Source: Verrucomicrobiota bacterium
GTDB taxonomy: Bacteria > Verrucomicrobiota > Verrucomicrobiia > Opitutales > Opitutaceae
Length of the DNA stretch: 44,994 bases
NCBI GenBank assembly: GCA_025361935.1
Contig: JANYJB010000110.1
Location: forward strand, 1 to 44,994
Direction of reading: 5' to 3'
Numbering within the stretch: position 1 is the first letter of the stretch; every line of letters begins with the position of its first letter. The translations under genes and the position numbers were made by a program. Positions 14,097-23,776 of the stretch are shown here, piece after piece. Below the pieces are notes generated by a model. That model was not told where the DNA came from, ran no database searches, and saw only the letters and a list, made by a program, of their open reading frames with translations.

Positions 14097-15428
14097 TTGT
14101 TATCCGCGTCAATTTCCCACGGATTAAACGTCAAACTCATATCCATGCTAATCGTCATCACGCTTTTTTTGGCCACCGCGCTAAGCGTGACCCTGGTCAA
14201 ACTTTTCAATCATCGGCAGGCTGTGCGAAGCCTTCATCAAGCTTTGGTTAAAAAACAGCCGTTCTTGAGGGAAGAGCTGCCGGGACTCTCGGGTCATAAT
14301 TGGGACGAGCTTTGCAGCCTCAGCAACGATTTGATCGTCGAGGTGAGCCATCTTCAGCAACTCCGCAACGGCCAGCTTGCCCAACTCGAGGCCACCCTGG
14401 GGAGCCTTCAGGAAGCCGTGCTCATCGTTGATTCAAACAACTACATTCTCTTGGCTAACAAAGCATTGAAGAGCATATTTCCACGTGCCATCAATATCCT
14501 TGGCCAGAGGCTGGAGCTCGTGCTGCACAGCGTGAGTTTTCTCAACTACGTCGAATCGGTGAGACGGGGCACCGCCCAGCCTCAGCACGAAATCGAATTT
14601 ATTGACGGCCCTATATCCACCTGGGTCGAGGTTACTGGCACCAGCATTGAGACCATCAACAGCCAAAAGGCACCGTGGACGCTCTTCGTTCTCCACAACA
14701 TCACCCAGCAGAAAAAACTCGAGGCCGTGCGAAGGGATTTCGTCGCCAACGTCTCCCACGAACTGCGCACGCCACTCAGCGTAATTAAAGGCTACGTGGA
14801 AACCCTCGTGGATGGCGCGGAGGACATCCCGGCATCGGATCGCGCACGGTTTCTTAAAACCATCCAGCGCCATACCGAAAGGCTTAACTCCCTCCTGGAA
14901 GACCTGTTGGTTCTATCCCGACTGGAGTCGATCAATCCCGGACTAAGCCGCGAACCGACCGACCTAAACGCTTTTCTTGAAAGCATCATGGACGACTATC
15001 GCGGACGTCCCGCAGGCAAGGAGCACATCCTCGATTTCACGCCGGACACAGCCATCGGTTGTTTGCAGGTTGATCCGCTCAAGCTCACCCAAGTTCTGGA
15101 AAACCTCCTCGATAACGCGCTTAAATACACCCCCAAGGGTTCTAAGATAGAACTGTCCGCGCACCCGAAAGGCTCGACCGAAGTCATCGTCTGCGTTCGG
15201 GATAACGGACCCGGCATCCCGGAAGCAGATCTCCCCCATGTGTTCGAGCGATTTTACCGGGTGGACAAAGGCCGCTCCCGAGAAAAAGGAGGGACTGGTT
15301 TGGGGTTAAGTATCGTGAAACATATTATCAATCTCCACGCTGGCCGAGTGTGGGTGGAAAGCAAACAAGGGCAGGGGACTTCCTTCTTTTTCAGCCTGCC
15401 CCTGGTCACCGGCGTATCAACCGCTTGA
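14097..15428 (+). CDS. PhoR-like sensor histidine kinase
   Basis: A kinase of up to 443 residues that probably phosphorylates the response regulator just upstream. It has one clear N-terminal membrane helix (around MLIVITLFLATALSVTLV), then a helical linker and a PAS-like domain (about residues 105-205, with EAVLIVDSNNYILLANKA). The HisKA domain has the phospho-acceptor His221 in FVANVSHELRTPLSVIKGY. The ATPase domain has NLLDNALKYTP, DNGPGIPEAD and GGTGLGLSIVKH. With only one membrane segment and no large periplasmic domain, it resembles PhoR of E. coli in architecture. The start is uncertain: TTG at 14097 keeps the whole N-terminus, whereas ATG at 14145 begins inside the membrane helix. Confidence 0.92.
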   Translation: MLSASISHGLNVKLISMLIVITLFLATALSVTLVKLFNHRQAVRSLHQALVKKQPFLREELPGLSGHNWDELCSLSNDLIVEVSHLQQLRNGQLAQLEATLGSLQEAVLIVDSNNYILLANKALKSIFPRAINILGQRLELVLHSVSFLNYVESVRRGTAQPQHEIEFIDGPISTWVEVTGTSIETINSQKAPWTLFVLHNITQQKKLEAVRRDFVANVSHELRTPLSVIKGYVETLVDGAEDIPASDRARFLKTIQRHTERLNSLLEDLLVLSRLESINPGLSREPTDLNAFLESIMDDYRGRPAGKEHILDFTPDTAIGCLQVDPLKLTQVLENLLDNALKYTPKGSKIELSAHPKGSTEVIVCVRDNGPGIPEADLPHVFERFYRVDKGRSREKGGTGLGLSIVKHIINLHAGRVWVESKQGQGTSFFFSLPLVTGVSTA

Positions 15429-15520
15429 CCATCGAAAACGGAACCATCGGAGACGTTTTGCCGCATCAAGACGTTGTTGTTTGAACCCCACCGTGCAAGT
15501 TTAAGGATTCATACTCTTTC

Positions 15521-16105
15521 ATGCCGCTAGAAATCGCCCAAGCCCTGAGCGCCTCGCGCCTCGCCGAAATCCGCGCTAGCCTGTCTTCTCTTTTGCCGAC
15601 CACCCGGCCCGTCACGTTGGAAATCGGCAGCGGCCACGGTCATTATCTTACCGCCTACGCCGCCGCCCACCCGGAGCGCCTGTGCATCGGCATTGACTTG
15701 ATTGGCGAACGCTTGGAACGCTCCGCCCGCAAATCCAACCGCGCCAAACTCACCAACGTCGTGTGGATGCACGCTGACGCACGGCTTTTTGTTGAAGCGC
15801 TGCCCGCCGATGTTGCTCTTTCAGAGATTTTTGTGTTATTTTCCGACCCGTGGCCCAAGCGGCGCCACTGGAAAAATCGCGTCATTCAGCCGGAGTTCCT
15901 GAGCCTGCTGGCAACCAAAGCAGGGAAGGGGACCCGCCTTTATTTCCGCACGGACCATGATCACTACTTCAACCAGGTGACCGCACTCATCCAAGAGCAT
16001 CCCTCGTGGGCCCTGGTGGTCGATGAGCCTTGGCCGTTTGAATTGCCCACGGTTTTCCAACAGCGCGCCGCGAGCCACCAGTCGCTCATCGCCACCAGAG
16101 CGTGA
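15521..16105 (+). CDS. trmB: tRNA (guanine-N7-)-methyltransferase
   Basis: A 194-residue TrmB, which methylates G46 of tRNA using S-adenosylmethionine. Motif I is VTLEIGSGHGHYL, the next strand gives CIGIDLIGERL, and the family signature FSDPWPKRRHWKNRVIQPEF is intact. The C-terminal part reads RLYFRTDHDHYF and PTVFQQRAAS, where the family has its last conserved stretch. It is a little shorter than many homologues at the N-terminus, but the start at 15521 is the only suitable ATG. It sits alone between the two-component pair and the atp operon, 92 bp after the kinase gene. Confidence 0.93.
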   Translation: MPLEIAQALSASRLAEIRASLSSLLPTTRPVTLEIGSGHGHYLTAYAAAHPERLCIGIDLIGERLERSARKSNRAKLTNVVWMHADARLFVEALPADVALSEIFVLFSDPWPKRRHWKNRVIQPEFLSLLATKAGKGTRLYFRTDHDHYFNQVTALIQEHPSWALVVDEPWPFELPTVFQQRAASHQSLIATRA

Positions 16106-16286
16106 CGTCATCCTTACAAATCACCCGTAGGCATTACATTTATCATCGATTTTTCCACCCGCGCCGAGAGGAGGGTTGTTTACCACAGGAATCCATCATT
16201 AGGAGAATTGATTTCAGGTATTGACGACGTTTCCCGCGCTTGCCTAGCTCAACCTTTTAACCCTTTCCACGCTTACTTTCCAGCCG

Positions 16287-17171
16287 ATGTCACGAGTCAA
16301 AAAACTCATCCTCTTTCTCTCCCTCCCGGGCACTGTCGCGACAGTGTTTGCCGGTGAAGAGCACGGCCTGAGCAAGTCGGCTGAAGTGCTGTTTAACATC
16401 GGTCCGCTTCCCGTCACCAATAGCATGCTTATGACTTGGATCGTTTCGGCGGTCCTGATCTTTGCGCTCCGATTCATCGTCGGGCGTCCACAGCTTATCC
16501 CCTCCCGCGGCCAGGCCGTCGTGGAAAACCTTCTCGACGGCGTGCGTAATCTCACCGCCCCCGTTGTTGGCGCTAAAGTCGCCCGCTACACCTTTCCCCT
16601 CCTCATCGGCTTCTTCACCTACATCCTGATCCAGAACTGGAGCAGCCTCATTCCGGGTGTCGGCACTTTCATGTCGAAGAACGCTACCACCGGCGAGTGG
16701 CACCCCATCGTCCGCGCCGCCAATGCCGATCTCAACGGCACTCTCGCCCTCGCGACCGTCGGCATCGTCGCCTGGCTGTATTTTATCTTCCGTTACGCCG
16801 GGCTGAAAGTCATCCTTAAGGACATCTTCGGCAATAAGGCCACCAAGGGGGAAGTTAATCCCATCCTCTATAAAATCCTCTTCGTCGTCTTCTTTCTCAT
16901 CGGCTTCATCGAGCTCATCACGATGGCCTTCCGGCCGGTCTCCCTTTCCCTCCGTCTCTTCGGCAACGCTTTCGGTGGTGAATACATTATTCACACGATG
17001 TCGGCGATCACCCGCTGGGGACTCCCTGTTCCCTTTTACCTGCTCGAATGCCTAGTCGGCCTGATCCAAGCCCTCGTCTTCACCCTCCTCATCAGCGTTT
17101 ACATCGGCCTCCTGTGCAACCACGAGGGCGGCGAACACAAAGACCACAACGACGAGAAAACCGCCCACTGA
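16287..17171 (+). CDS. atpB: ATP synthase F0 subunit a
   Basis: A 294-residue subunit a, the stator half-channel of the proton path. The essential arginine lies in FRPVSLSLRLFGNAFGGE, followed by the final helices with LIQALVFTLLISVYIG. The N-terminus looks like a signal peptide (MSRVKKLILFLSL, then ATVFAGEEHG), which would put the N-terminus in the periplasm. The C-terminal tail after the last helix is rich in His, Glu and Asp. It opens the atp operon; no atpI/atpZ gene lies before it. A weak promoter candidate, TTGACG (16221-16226) with TAGCTC 18 bp later, is in the 181-bp gap after trmB; I give it low weight. Confidence 0.95.
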   Translation: MSRVKKLILFLSLPGTVATVFAGEEHGLSKSAEVLFNIGPLPVTNSMLMTWIVSAVLIFALRFIVGRPQLIPSRGQAVVENLLDGVRNLTAPVVGAKVARYTFPLLIGFFTYILIQNWSSLIPGVGTFMSKNATTGEWHPIVRAANADLNGTLALATVGIVAWLYFIFRYAGLKVILKDIFGNKATKGEVNPILYKILFVVFFLIGFIELITMAFRPVSLSLRLFGNAFGGEYIIHTMSAITRWGLPVPFYLLECLVGLIQALVFTLLISVYIGLLCNHEGGEHKDHNDEKTAH

Positions 17172-17185
17172 TTTTTCCCAATTTA

Positions 17186-17216
17186 CCGCCGGGAGTGTGA
17201 CGACTGCACACGGCGG
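17186..17216 (+). other. Stem-loop in the atpB-atpE intergenic region
   Basis: CCGCC (17186-17190) pairs with GGCGG (17212-17216). Inside, GTGTG (17195-17199) pairs with CACAC (17207-17211) around a 7-nt loop, with a GGGA bulge on one side. It stands 24 bp before the atpE start, directly ahead of an A/C-only leader. It may mark an mRNA processing or stability site that allows more subunit c than subunit a to be made. Function is inferred. Confidence 0.45.
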
Positions 17217-17220
17217 ATAA

Positions 17221-17238
17221 CCAAACAAACCAAACAAA
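17221..17238 (+). repeat. Tandem CCAAACAAA repeat forming the atpE leader
   Basis: Two perfect head-to-tail copies of CCAAACAAA, followed by CC and the atpE ATG. The stretch holds only A and C, so it should be unstructured. There is no Shine-Dalgarno motif. It probably acts as an open ribosome-entry site for the most abundant subunit of the operon. Confidence 0.55.
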
Positions 17239-17240
17239 CC

Positions 17241-17453
17241 ATGATCATCACCACCATCGCTGAAATCACCGGCAACATCCAAGGCGGCCTCGGCTGTCTC
17301 GGCGCCGCCATCGGCGTCGGCCTCGTTGGCGCCGCCGCCACCGAAGGCGTCGCCCGCAACCCCGGAGCATCCGGCAAGATCCTTGTGCAGTGCCTCCTCG
17401 GCATCGCCCTGACCGAGTCTGTCGTGTTCTACGCGCTGTTCATCCACACCTGA
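17241..17453 (+). CDS. atpE: ATP synthase F0 subunit c
   Basis: A 70-residue subunit c, which forms the rotor ring. It has two membrane helices: the first is Gly/Ala-rich (GAAIGVGLVGAAATEG), then the polar loop VARNPG, then the second with the ion-binding glutamate in GIALTESVVFYALF. The Gln found in the first helix of sodium-translocating rings is replaced by Val by my alignment, so proton coupling is more likely, although the ES pair and the Tyr are present. It is at the short end for the family. The A/C-only leader and upstream hairpin suggest enhanced translation relative to atpB. Confidence 0.95.
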   Translation: MIITTIAEITGNIQGGLGCLGAAIGVGLVGAAATEGVARNPGASGKILVQCLLGIALTESVVFYALFIHT

Positions 17454-17523
17454 TCGGAGAGTCCCTACCAAACCGCGGCGCGGCCTCGGCCCGCTGCGGT
17501 TCCTTTTCGTCCCGCCTTTTCCC

Positions 17524-18084
17524 ATGCCTGTTCTCGCCGAAGTCACCGCTCCCGCCGCCCACGCCCAGTCCGCGAACGTCATCACGCAAATCATCGACGC
17601 ATTTGGGCTGAACTGGTCCTCGTTCATCGGCCAAGTCGTCAATTTCTGCATCGTCGCCTACGTCCTCTGGCGCTTTGCGTTCAAGCCCGTCCTCGCGACC
17701 CTCGACGAGCGTCAGAAAAAAATCGCCGACGGCCTCCGCTACGCCGAGGAAACCAAGGCCCGCCTTGATTCGGCCCAGCAGGAAATCACCGACGCGCTCA
17801 AGAAATCCCAAGTCGAAGCCGCCGCCATCATCGAGCAGGCTCGCAAGGCCGCCAAGGAAGTCGCCGAGCGCGAGACCGGCGCCGCCACCGCCCGCGCCAA
17901 CGAACTCATCACGAAGGCCCAGCAGGCCATCGAACTCGAAAAGCAGAAGATGCTCGCCGAGGCCCGCACCGAGATCGCCCGCCTCGTCATCGCCACCACC
18001 CAGCGCGTCCTCGCCAAAGAGCTGAACGACGCCGACCGCAGCCGCTACAACGAAGCGGCCACCCGTGAACTCACCTCGGTTTAA
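17524..18084 (+). CDS. atpF: ATP synthase F0 subunit b
   Basis: A 186-residue subunit b, the peripheral stalk. After an N-terminal stretch of about 35 residues that looks periplasmic (Ala-rich, with AHAQSANVI) comes one membrane helix (FIGQVVNFCIVAYVLWRFAF). A long charged helix without breaks follows, containing LDERQKKIADGLRYAE and many Ala/Glu/Lys heptads, as expected for the b dimer. Its TAA stop is followed only six bases later by the atpH ATG in the same reading frame. A stop read-through would therefore give a b-delta fusion of the kind known as one gene in mycobacteria. Confidence 0.94.
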   Translation: MPVLAEVTAPAAHAQSANVITQIIDAFGLNWSSFIGQVVNFCIVAYVLWRFAFKPVLATLDERQKKIADGLRYAEETKARLDSAQQEITDALKKSQVEAAAIIEQARKAAKEVAERETGAATARANELITKAQQAIELEKQKMLAEARTEIARLVIATTQRVLAKELNDADRSRYNEAATRELTSV

Positions 18085-18090
18085 TCCATC

Positions 18091-18486
18091 ATGGCGTCCG
18101 GCAAAAAACAGATCACCCAGCTCGCACAGAAGCTTTTCAAGCTGAGCTTCGTTGATGGTCGTCTCTCCGAAGAGCGCGTCATCGGCGTGCTGGCTTACGT
18201 TGAAAAACATCCGCCCGCCAAGCCCGTCGCCGTGCTGCGCGCCTACAGCCGCCTCGTCTCCGTCGAGGTCGCCAAAGGCCAGGCCATCATCGAACACGCC
18301 GGTCCAGTGGCCGACGCCACCCTCCAATCCATCGCCGCAGCCATGACCAGCCGTTACCAGCGGCCGGTTGTCGCCAGCGCCAAACCCAACGCCAACCTTC
18401 TCGCCGGCCTCCGCATCCGCGTAGGGGACGACGTTTACGAATCCTCCGCTTCCGGCCAACTCGCCGCCCTTTCCGCCGCCGTCTGA
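18091..18486 (+). CDS. atpH: ATP synthase F1 subunit delta, short form
   Basis: Only 131 residues, against about 175-180 in most bacteria. The C-terminal part fits the delta/OSCP family, with [19 protein letters not shown] near residues 104-123, matching the conserved end that binds subunit b. The N-terminal six-helix domain that caps the alpha subunits must be much reduced. A missed upstream start cannot explain this, because the atpF stop codon lies in the same frame six bases before the ATG. Position between atpF and atpA is canonical and supports the call. Whether the short form is typical of the lineage cannot be told here. Confidence 0.85.
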   Translation: MASGKKQITQLAQKLFKLSFVDGRLSEERVIGVLAYVEKHPPAKPVAVLRAYSRLVSVEVAKGQAIIEHAGPVADATLQSIAAAMTSRYQRPVVASAKPNANLLAGLRIRVGDDVYESSASGQLAALSAAV

Positions 18487-18524
18487 TTTCAGCTCATTTT
18501 TTTAAAACCCAACCCTTACGTCGC

Positions 18525-20051
18525 ATGTCCACGGTCATCGAACAAATCGAACAACAGATCGCGAAGCTTTCCACCAAAGCCGTTCGCAAGAACACCGGCG
18601 TCATCCGCACGGTCGCCGACGGCGTCGCCAAAATCGACGGCCTCTCCGACGTGATGTATAACGAGATGGTGCAGTTCCCCAACGGCGTCATCGGCATCGC
18701 CCTCAATCTCGAAACCGACGAAGTCGGCTGCGTCGTCCTCGGTGACGTCTCCCAGCTCAAGGAAGGCGACCCCGTCGAGACCACCGGCAAGCTCCTCTCC
18801 ATTCCCGTCGGCAAAGCCCTCCTCGGCCGCGTGGTGGACGCCCTCGGCAATCCCATCGACGGCAAAGGCCCCATCGCCGCCACGGAAACCTATCCCGTCG
18901 AGCGCATCGCCCCCGGCATCATCGCCCGCAAATCCGTTTCCCAGCCCCTCTTCACCGGCATCATGGCCATCGACTCCATGATCCCGATCGGTCGCGGCCA
19001 GCGCGAGCTCATCATCGGCGACCGCGGCACCGGCAAGACCACCATTGCGATCGACACGATCATCAACCAGGCGAAGATCAACAAGGTCGGCATCGCTTCC
19101 GGCGACCCGAAGTTCCGCCCCGTTTACTCCATCTACGTCGCGGTCGGCCAGAAGAACTCCAACATCGTCCGCACCATCGGCGCCCTTGAGGCCGCCGGCG
19201 CGCTCGAGTTCACCGTCATCGTCGGCGCAACCGCCTCCGACAACGCCGCCAACCAATACATCGCCCCCTTCTCCGGCGCCGCCATCGGCGAATGGTTCAT
19301 GGAAAACGGCATGGATTCGCTCATCGTTTACGACGATCTCTCCAAGCACGCCGTCGCCTACCGCCAGATCTCGCTCATCCTGAAGCGCCCCTCTGGTCGC
19401 GAGGCGTATCCCGGCGATGTGTTTTATCTCCACAGCCGCCTCCTCGAGCGTTCCGCCCGCCTCGACGGCAAGGGCTCGCTCACCGCGCTCCCCATCATCG
19501 AGACCCAGGCTGGCGACGTTTCCGCCTACATTCCGACCAACGTGATCTCGATCACCGACGGTCAGATCTTCCTCGAGACCGATCTCTTCAACCAAGGCAT
19601 CCGTCCCGCCGTCTCCGTCGGTCTCTCCGTCTCGCGCGTCGGCTCCGCCGCGCAGATCAAGGCCACCAAGCAGGTCGGCGGCAAACTCAAGGGCGAGCTC
19701 GCCCAGTTCCGCGAACTCGCGGCCTTCGCCCAATTCGGTTCCGACCTCGACGCCAAGACCAAATCCCAGCTCGACCGCGGCGGCCGCATCGTTGAACTCT
19801 TCAAGCAGCCCGCCTTCAGCCCGATTCCGATCGAACAGCAAGTCGTCACCCTCTGGGCCATTCAAAAGGGCTACTACGACAGCCTCGATATCAAGAAAGT
19901 CACCGCTGCGTCCGTTTCACTCCGCGACTTCTTCGCCACTCGCAAGGACGCCCTCCTCACGGAAATCCGCACCAAGGCCGCCCTCGACAAGGATCTCGAA
20001 GCAAAGATCGAGGCCGCGATGAATGAGTGGAAGCCCTCCTTCACCGCCTGA
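18525..20051 (+). CDS. atpA: ATP synthase F1 subunit alpha
   Basis: A 508-residue alpha subunit, the non-catalytic nucleotide-binding subunit of F1. The P-loop GDRGTGKTT lies at residues 165-173. The ATP synthase alpha/beta signature is at [17 protein letters not shown], carrying the arginine finger that completes the catalytic site of beta. The N-terminus ([14 protein letters not shown]) is the helix that normally contacts subunit delta. Length is normal. It is the fifth gene of the operon, 38 bp after atpH. Confidence 0.98.
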   Translation: MSTVIEQIEQQIAKLSTKAVRKNTGVIRTVADGVAKIDGLSDVMYNEMVQFPNGVIGIALNLETDEVGCVVLGDVSQLKEGDPVETTGKLLSIPVGKALLGRVVDALGNPIDGKGPIAATETYPVERIAPGIIARKSVSQPLFTGIMAIDSMIPIGRGQRELIIGDRGTGKTTIAIDTIINQAKINKVGIASGDPKFRPVYSIYVAVGQKNSNIVRTIGALEAAGALEFTVIVGATASDNAANQYIAPFSGAAIGEWFMENGMDSLIVYDDLSKHAVAYRQISLILKRPSGREAYPGDVFYLHSRLLERSARLDGKGSLTALPIIETQAGDVSAYIPTNVISITDGQIFLETDLFNQGIRPAVSVGLSVSRVGSAAQIKATKQVGGKLKGELAQFRELAAFAQFGSDLDAKTKSQLDRGGRIVELFKQPAFSPIPIEQQVVTLWAIQKGYYDSLDIKKVTAASVSLRDFFATRKDALLTEIRTKAALDKDLEAKIEAAMNEWKPSFTA

Positions 20052-20080
20052 TCGTCTCCGCGTCCACCTCCTAAAACACC

Positions 20081-20959
20081 GTGGCCTCAACACGCGACAT
20101 CCGCCGACGCATCAAGTCGGTCAAAAACACCCGCCAGATCACCAAGGCGATGGAGCTGGTGGCTGCGTCGAAGATGAAGAAGGCGCAGCAGGCGGCCCTC
20201 GCCGGCCAGCCCTACGCGCAGCTTCTCTCCAACATGCTCGCCGCCCTGGCGCCGCATGTGACCGACAATCTCCACCCATTCCTGGTCCGCCGCACCGTAA
20301 AAACCCGCGGCATTCTTCTCATCACCTCGGACAAGGGCCTGTGCGGACCGCTCAACGGTAACCTCTTCAAGATCGCCTCAGAGATCAAGACGCCCGCCAA
20401 GTTTTACTCGATCGGCCGCAAAGGCACCCAGTTTCTCGCTCGCACGAAACGCGATCTCGTCGCCGATTTCTCCGTGCAGGACCGCGTGCCCTTCAATGAG
20501 GTCAAGGCCGCCGTCGATTTCATCACCAAGCAGTATCTCGATGGCATGATCGACACCGTGGAGGTCATCTTCCCGCGTTTCAAAAACACCCTCGTGCAGG
20601 AGCCGGTTATCCGCCCTGTGTTGCCGTTGGACAATCTTCGCGAGTTCCTCGCTGCCCTTCAACGCCACGCCGGCGTGGTCGCTGCCGATGAGATTAATCG
20701 CAACCAGCCCTTCGAGTTCGAGCCCGAGGCTGAAACCGTGCTCGCCGCCCTGCTGCCTTATTACGTGAGCCGCGAGATATACCAGTTCGTGCTGCTGGCC
20801 CGCGCCTCCGAGCACAGCGCCCGCATGGTGGCCATGAAGACCGCCAAGGACAACGCCACCAAGCTCGTCGGCGAACTCACCCTCGAATACAACAAGGCCC
20901 GCCAGGCCGCGATCACCCAGGAAATCCTCGAAATCGCCGCCGCCTCGTTCTCCGCCTGA
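20081..20959 (+). CDS. atpG: ATP synthase F1 subunit gamma
   Basis: A 292-residue gamma subunit, the central rotor shaft. The N-terminal helix STRDIRRRIKSVKNTRQITK is typical, the middle holds LLITSDKGLCGPLNGN, and the C-terminal helix ends ARQAAITQEILEIAAAS, the classic gamma signature. The start codon is GTG at 20081, chosen because it begins exactly at the conserved N-terminus. It lies 29 bp after atpA. Confidence 0.97.
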   Translation: MASTRDIRRRIKSVKNTRQITKAMELVAASKMKKAQQAALAGQPYAQLLSNMLAALAPHVTDNLHPFLVRRTVKTRGILLITSDKGLCGPLNGNLFKIASEIKTPAKFYSIGRKGTQFLARTKRDLVADFSVQDRVPFNEVKAAVDFITKQYLDGMIDTVEVIFPRFKNTLVQEPVIRPVLPLDNLREFLAALQRHAGVVAADEINRNQPFEFEPEAETVLAALLPYYVSREIYQFVLLARASEHSARMVAMKTAKDNATKLVGELTLEYNKARQAAITQEILEIAAASFSA

Positions 20960-20986
20960 TCCCTTTCACAAATCCTCTTTAACTAA

Positions 20987-22425
<1,439 letters not shown>

Positions 22426-22435
22426 GTTTATCTTC

Positions 22436-22843
22436 ATGGCCCTCACGCTCGAAATCGTCACCCCTCAGGCGCGGGTTTACTCCGATACCATCGACACCGT
22501 CGTCATCCCGACGACGGCCGGTGAGATCGGCGTGCTCCCTGGCCACATCTCGCTGGTCTCCCAGGTCGCCGATGGCGAACTGCGCGTGACCAAGGACGGC
22601 AAGCCGGTCGTCCTCGCGGTGGGCGGCGGTTTTGTCCAGATCGACAACGACAAGATATCCGTTCTCGCCGAGCAGGCCATCACAGTGGATAAAATCGATG
22701 TGACCGCGGTCGAGGCTGCTCTAAAGCGCGCCCAGGATCAACTCAAGGACGCCGCTCATCTTGATCCTGCCGAACAGGAGCATCTGCACAGCCTCGTTCG
22801 TTTCGCCGGCGTTCAGCTCAACATCAAGAGCCGCCACCGGTAA
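22436..22843 (+). CDS. atpC: ATP synthase F1 subunit epsilon
   Basis: A 135-residue epsilon subunit, which sits on the rotor and inhibits ATP hydrolysis. The N-terminal beta-sandwich begins MALTLEIVTPQARVYSDTID and contains TTAGEIGVLPGHISLVSQV, the family hallmark. The C-terminal helical hairpin follows (AALKRAQDQLKDA). The ATG at 22436 matches the conserved start; an in-frame GTG at 22403 inside atpD would add 11 unrelated residues. It is the last gene of the operon, 10 bp after atpD. Confidence 0.95.
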   Translation: MALTLEIVTPQARVYSDTIDTVVIPTTAGEIGVLPGHISLVSQVADGELRVTKDGKPVVLAVGGGFVQIDNDKISVLAEQAITVDKIDVTAVEAALKRAQDQLKDAAHLDPAEQEHLHSLVRFAGVQLNIKSRHR

Positions 22844-22867
22844 GTTTTGTTTTTGGCACCCATTCCC

Positions 22868-22895
22868 AAGCCTAGCCGCAATGCCGGGCTTTTTT
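22868..22895 (+). terminator. Probable terminator of the atp operon
   Basis: AAGCC (22868-22872) pairs with GGCTT (22887-22891), with a possible G-T pair inside, followed by a T-run at 22890-22895. The stem is short, so the prediction is modest. Position fits: 25 bp after the atpC stop and abutting the convergent methyltransferase gene. Confidence 0.45.
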
Positions 22896-23697
22896 ATTGA
22901 GGGGCATCCAAAAGCAAGGCGCCTTTTTCCAAGTCGAGCGAACGCACAGTCCAGTTTGGATGTAGCCGGGTCCATTCGATAAGCGTTTCCTTGATCTCCA
23001 TACGGGCTCCGTCGTCAAAAAGAACGCGCGCACCTGGTTTCAATGTAGAGGCAAGTTTTTGTATTATCACGCCGCGGCTCGCATGCTTGATCCATCCGGG
23101 AGGCCCGTCAACCACGGCCAGCTTCACCTCCGCAAGGCCGCTCCAAACCGTCTCGTCATACGAGATTATAGAGGGATCGGCACTGGTTGGTGCCAATGGA
23201 GCATGCTTAACCTCAGCCCATGCCGCGAGCCCCCGTCGCAGCAGCTCTGCTTGGGTAGCTGCCACAAATTCCGCCTCGTGATCAAAGGATGATATCTTGC
23301 CTGTCCCAATCCTGCGCAACGCGTTTGCCATCAGAATGGTGGACGATCCGCAGCCAAATTCGGCGATCACCCGCGGCCGACGCGCGAAAATTTCATCCAT
23401 CAGTAAAGCGGCAAAGTCCGGAGCCACCCTGATGCCTCCAAGTTCGGGCAGGGGGAGTGCTTCTGCACCGAGTTGCACCGCTATTTGTGCGATGTGGTGT
23501 GTGTTTTGCCCCAACCGTTTGTTCGCGGCATCCTGCTGCCTTTGCAAACGCCGGAAAAGCATCAGCGGCCACAACGCGGCAAAACAAGCCACACCCGCCA
23601 GCAACGCAGGAGCAGGCAGCCCCCGCCAAATAAGCCACGCAAGCGCGCCGACGACACCACCAACACTCAAGCTTATCTGAATGTCTTTTCGATGCAT
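22894..23697 (-). CDS. Membrane-anchored class I SAM-dependent methyltransferase-like protein
   Basis: A protein of about 267 residues. The N-terminus has two hydrophobic segments (ISLSVGGVVGALAWLIW and PALLAGVACFAALWPLMLF). A Rossmann-type methyltransferase domain follows: motif I is VIAEFGCGSSTIL, then KISSFDHEAEF, then LAVVDGPPGWI, and a late strand ends GARVLFDDGARME. This order resembles the Methyltransf_24/TylF-like group, whose substrates vary widely. The ATG at 23697 starts just before the first membrane helix; a TTG at 23769 would add 24 residues without obvious conservation. It is transcribed towards the atp operon and follows an unknown membrane-protein gene on the same strand, 79 bp away. 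The substrate is unknown. Confidence 0.75.
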   Translation of the reverse strand: MHRKDIQISLSVGGVVGALAWLIWRGLPAPALLAGVACFAALWPLMLFRRLQRQQDAANKRLGQNTHHIAQIAVQLGAEALPLPELGGIRVAPDFAALLMDEIFARRPRVIAEFGCGSSTILMANALRRIGTGKISSFDHEAEFVAATQAELLRRGLAAWAEVKHAPLAPTSADPSIISYDETVWSGLAEVKLAVVDGPPGWIKHASRGVIIQKLASTLKPGARVLFDDGARMEIKETLIEWTRLHPNWTVRSLDLEKGALLLDAPQ

Positions 23698-23776
23698 GCT
23701 TTCAAGGGTGAGGGTAAAATGGCGGTAAGACCAATCCCCATTCCCGCTATCGTGAAAAAAGCCCGCCAAACACCGC

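Noticed and set aside
17241-17453. Sodium-translocating ATP synthase
   Set aside because: The ES pair and Tyr in helix 2 fit, but the helix-1 Gln that marks sodium rings is Val here, so proton coupling is more likely.
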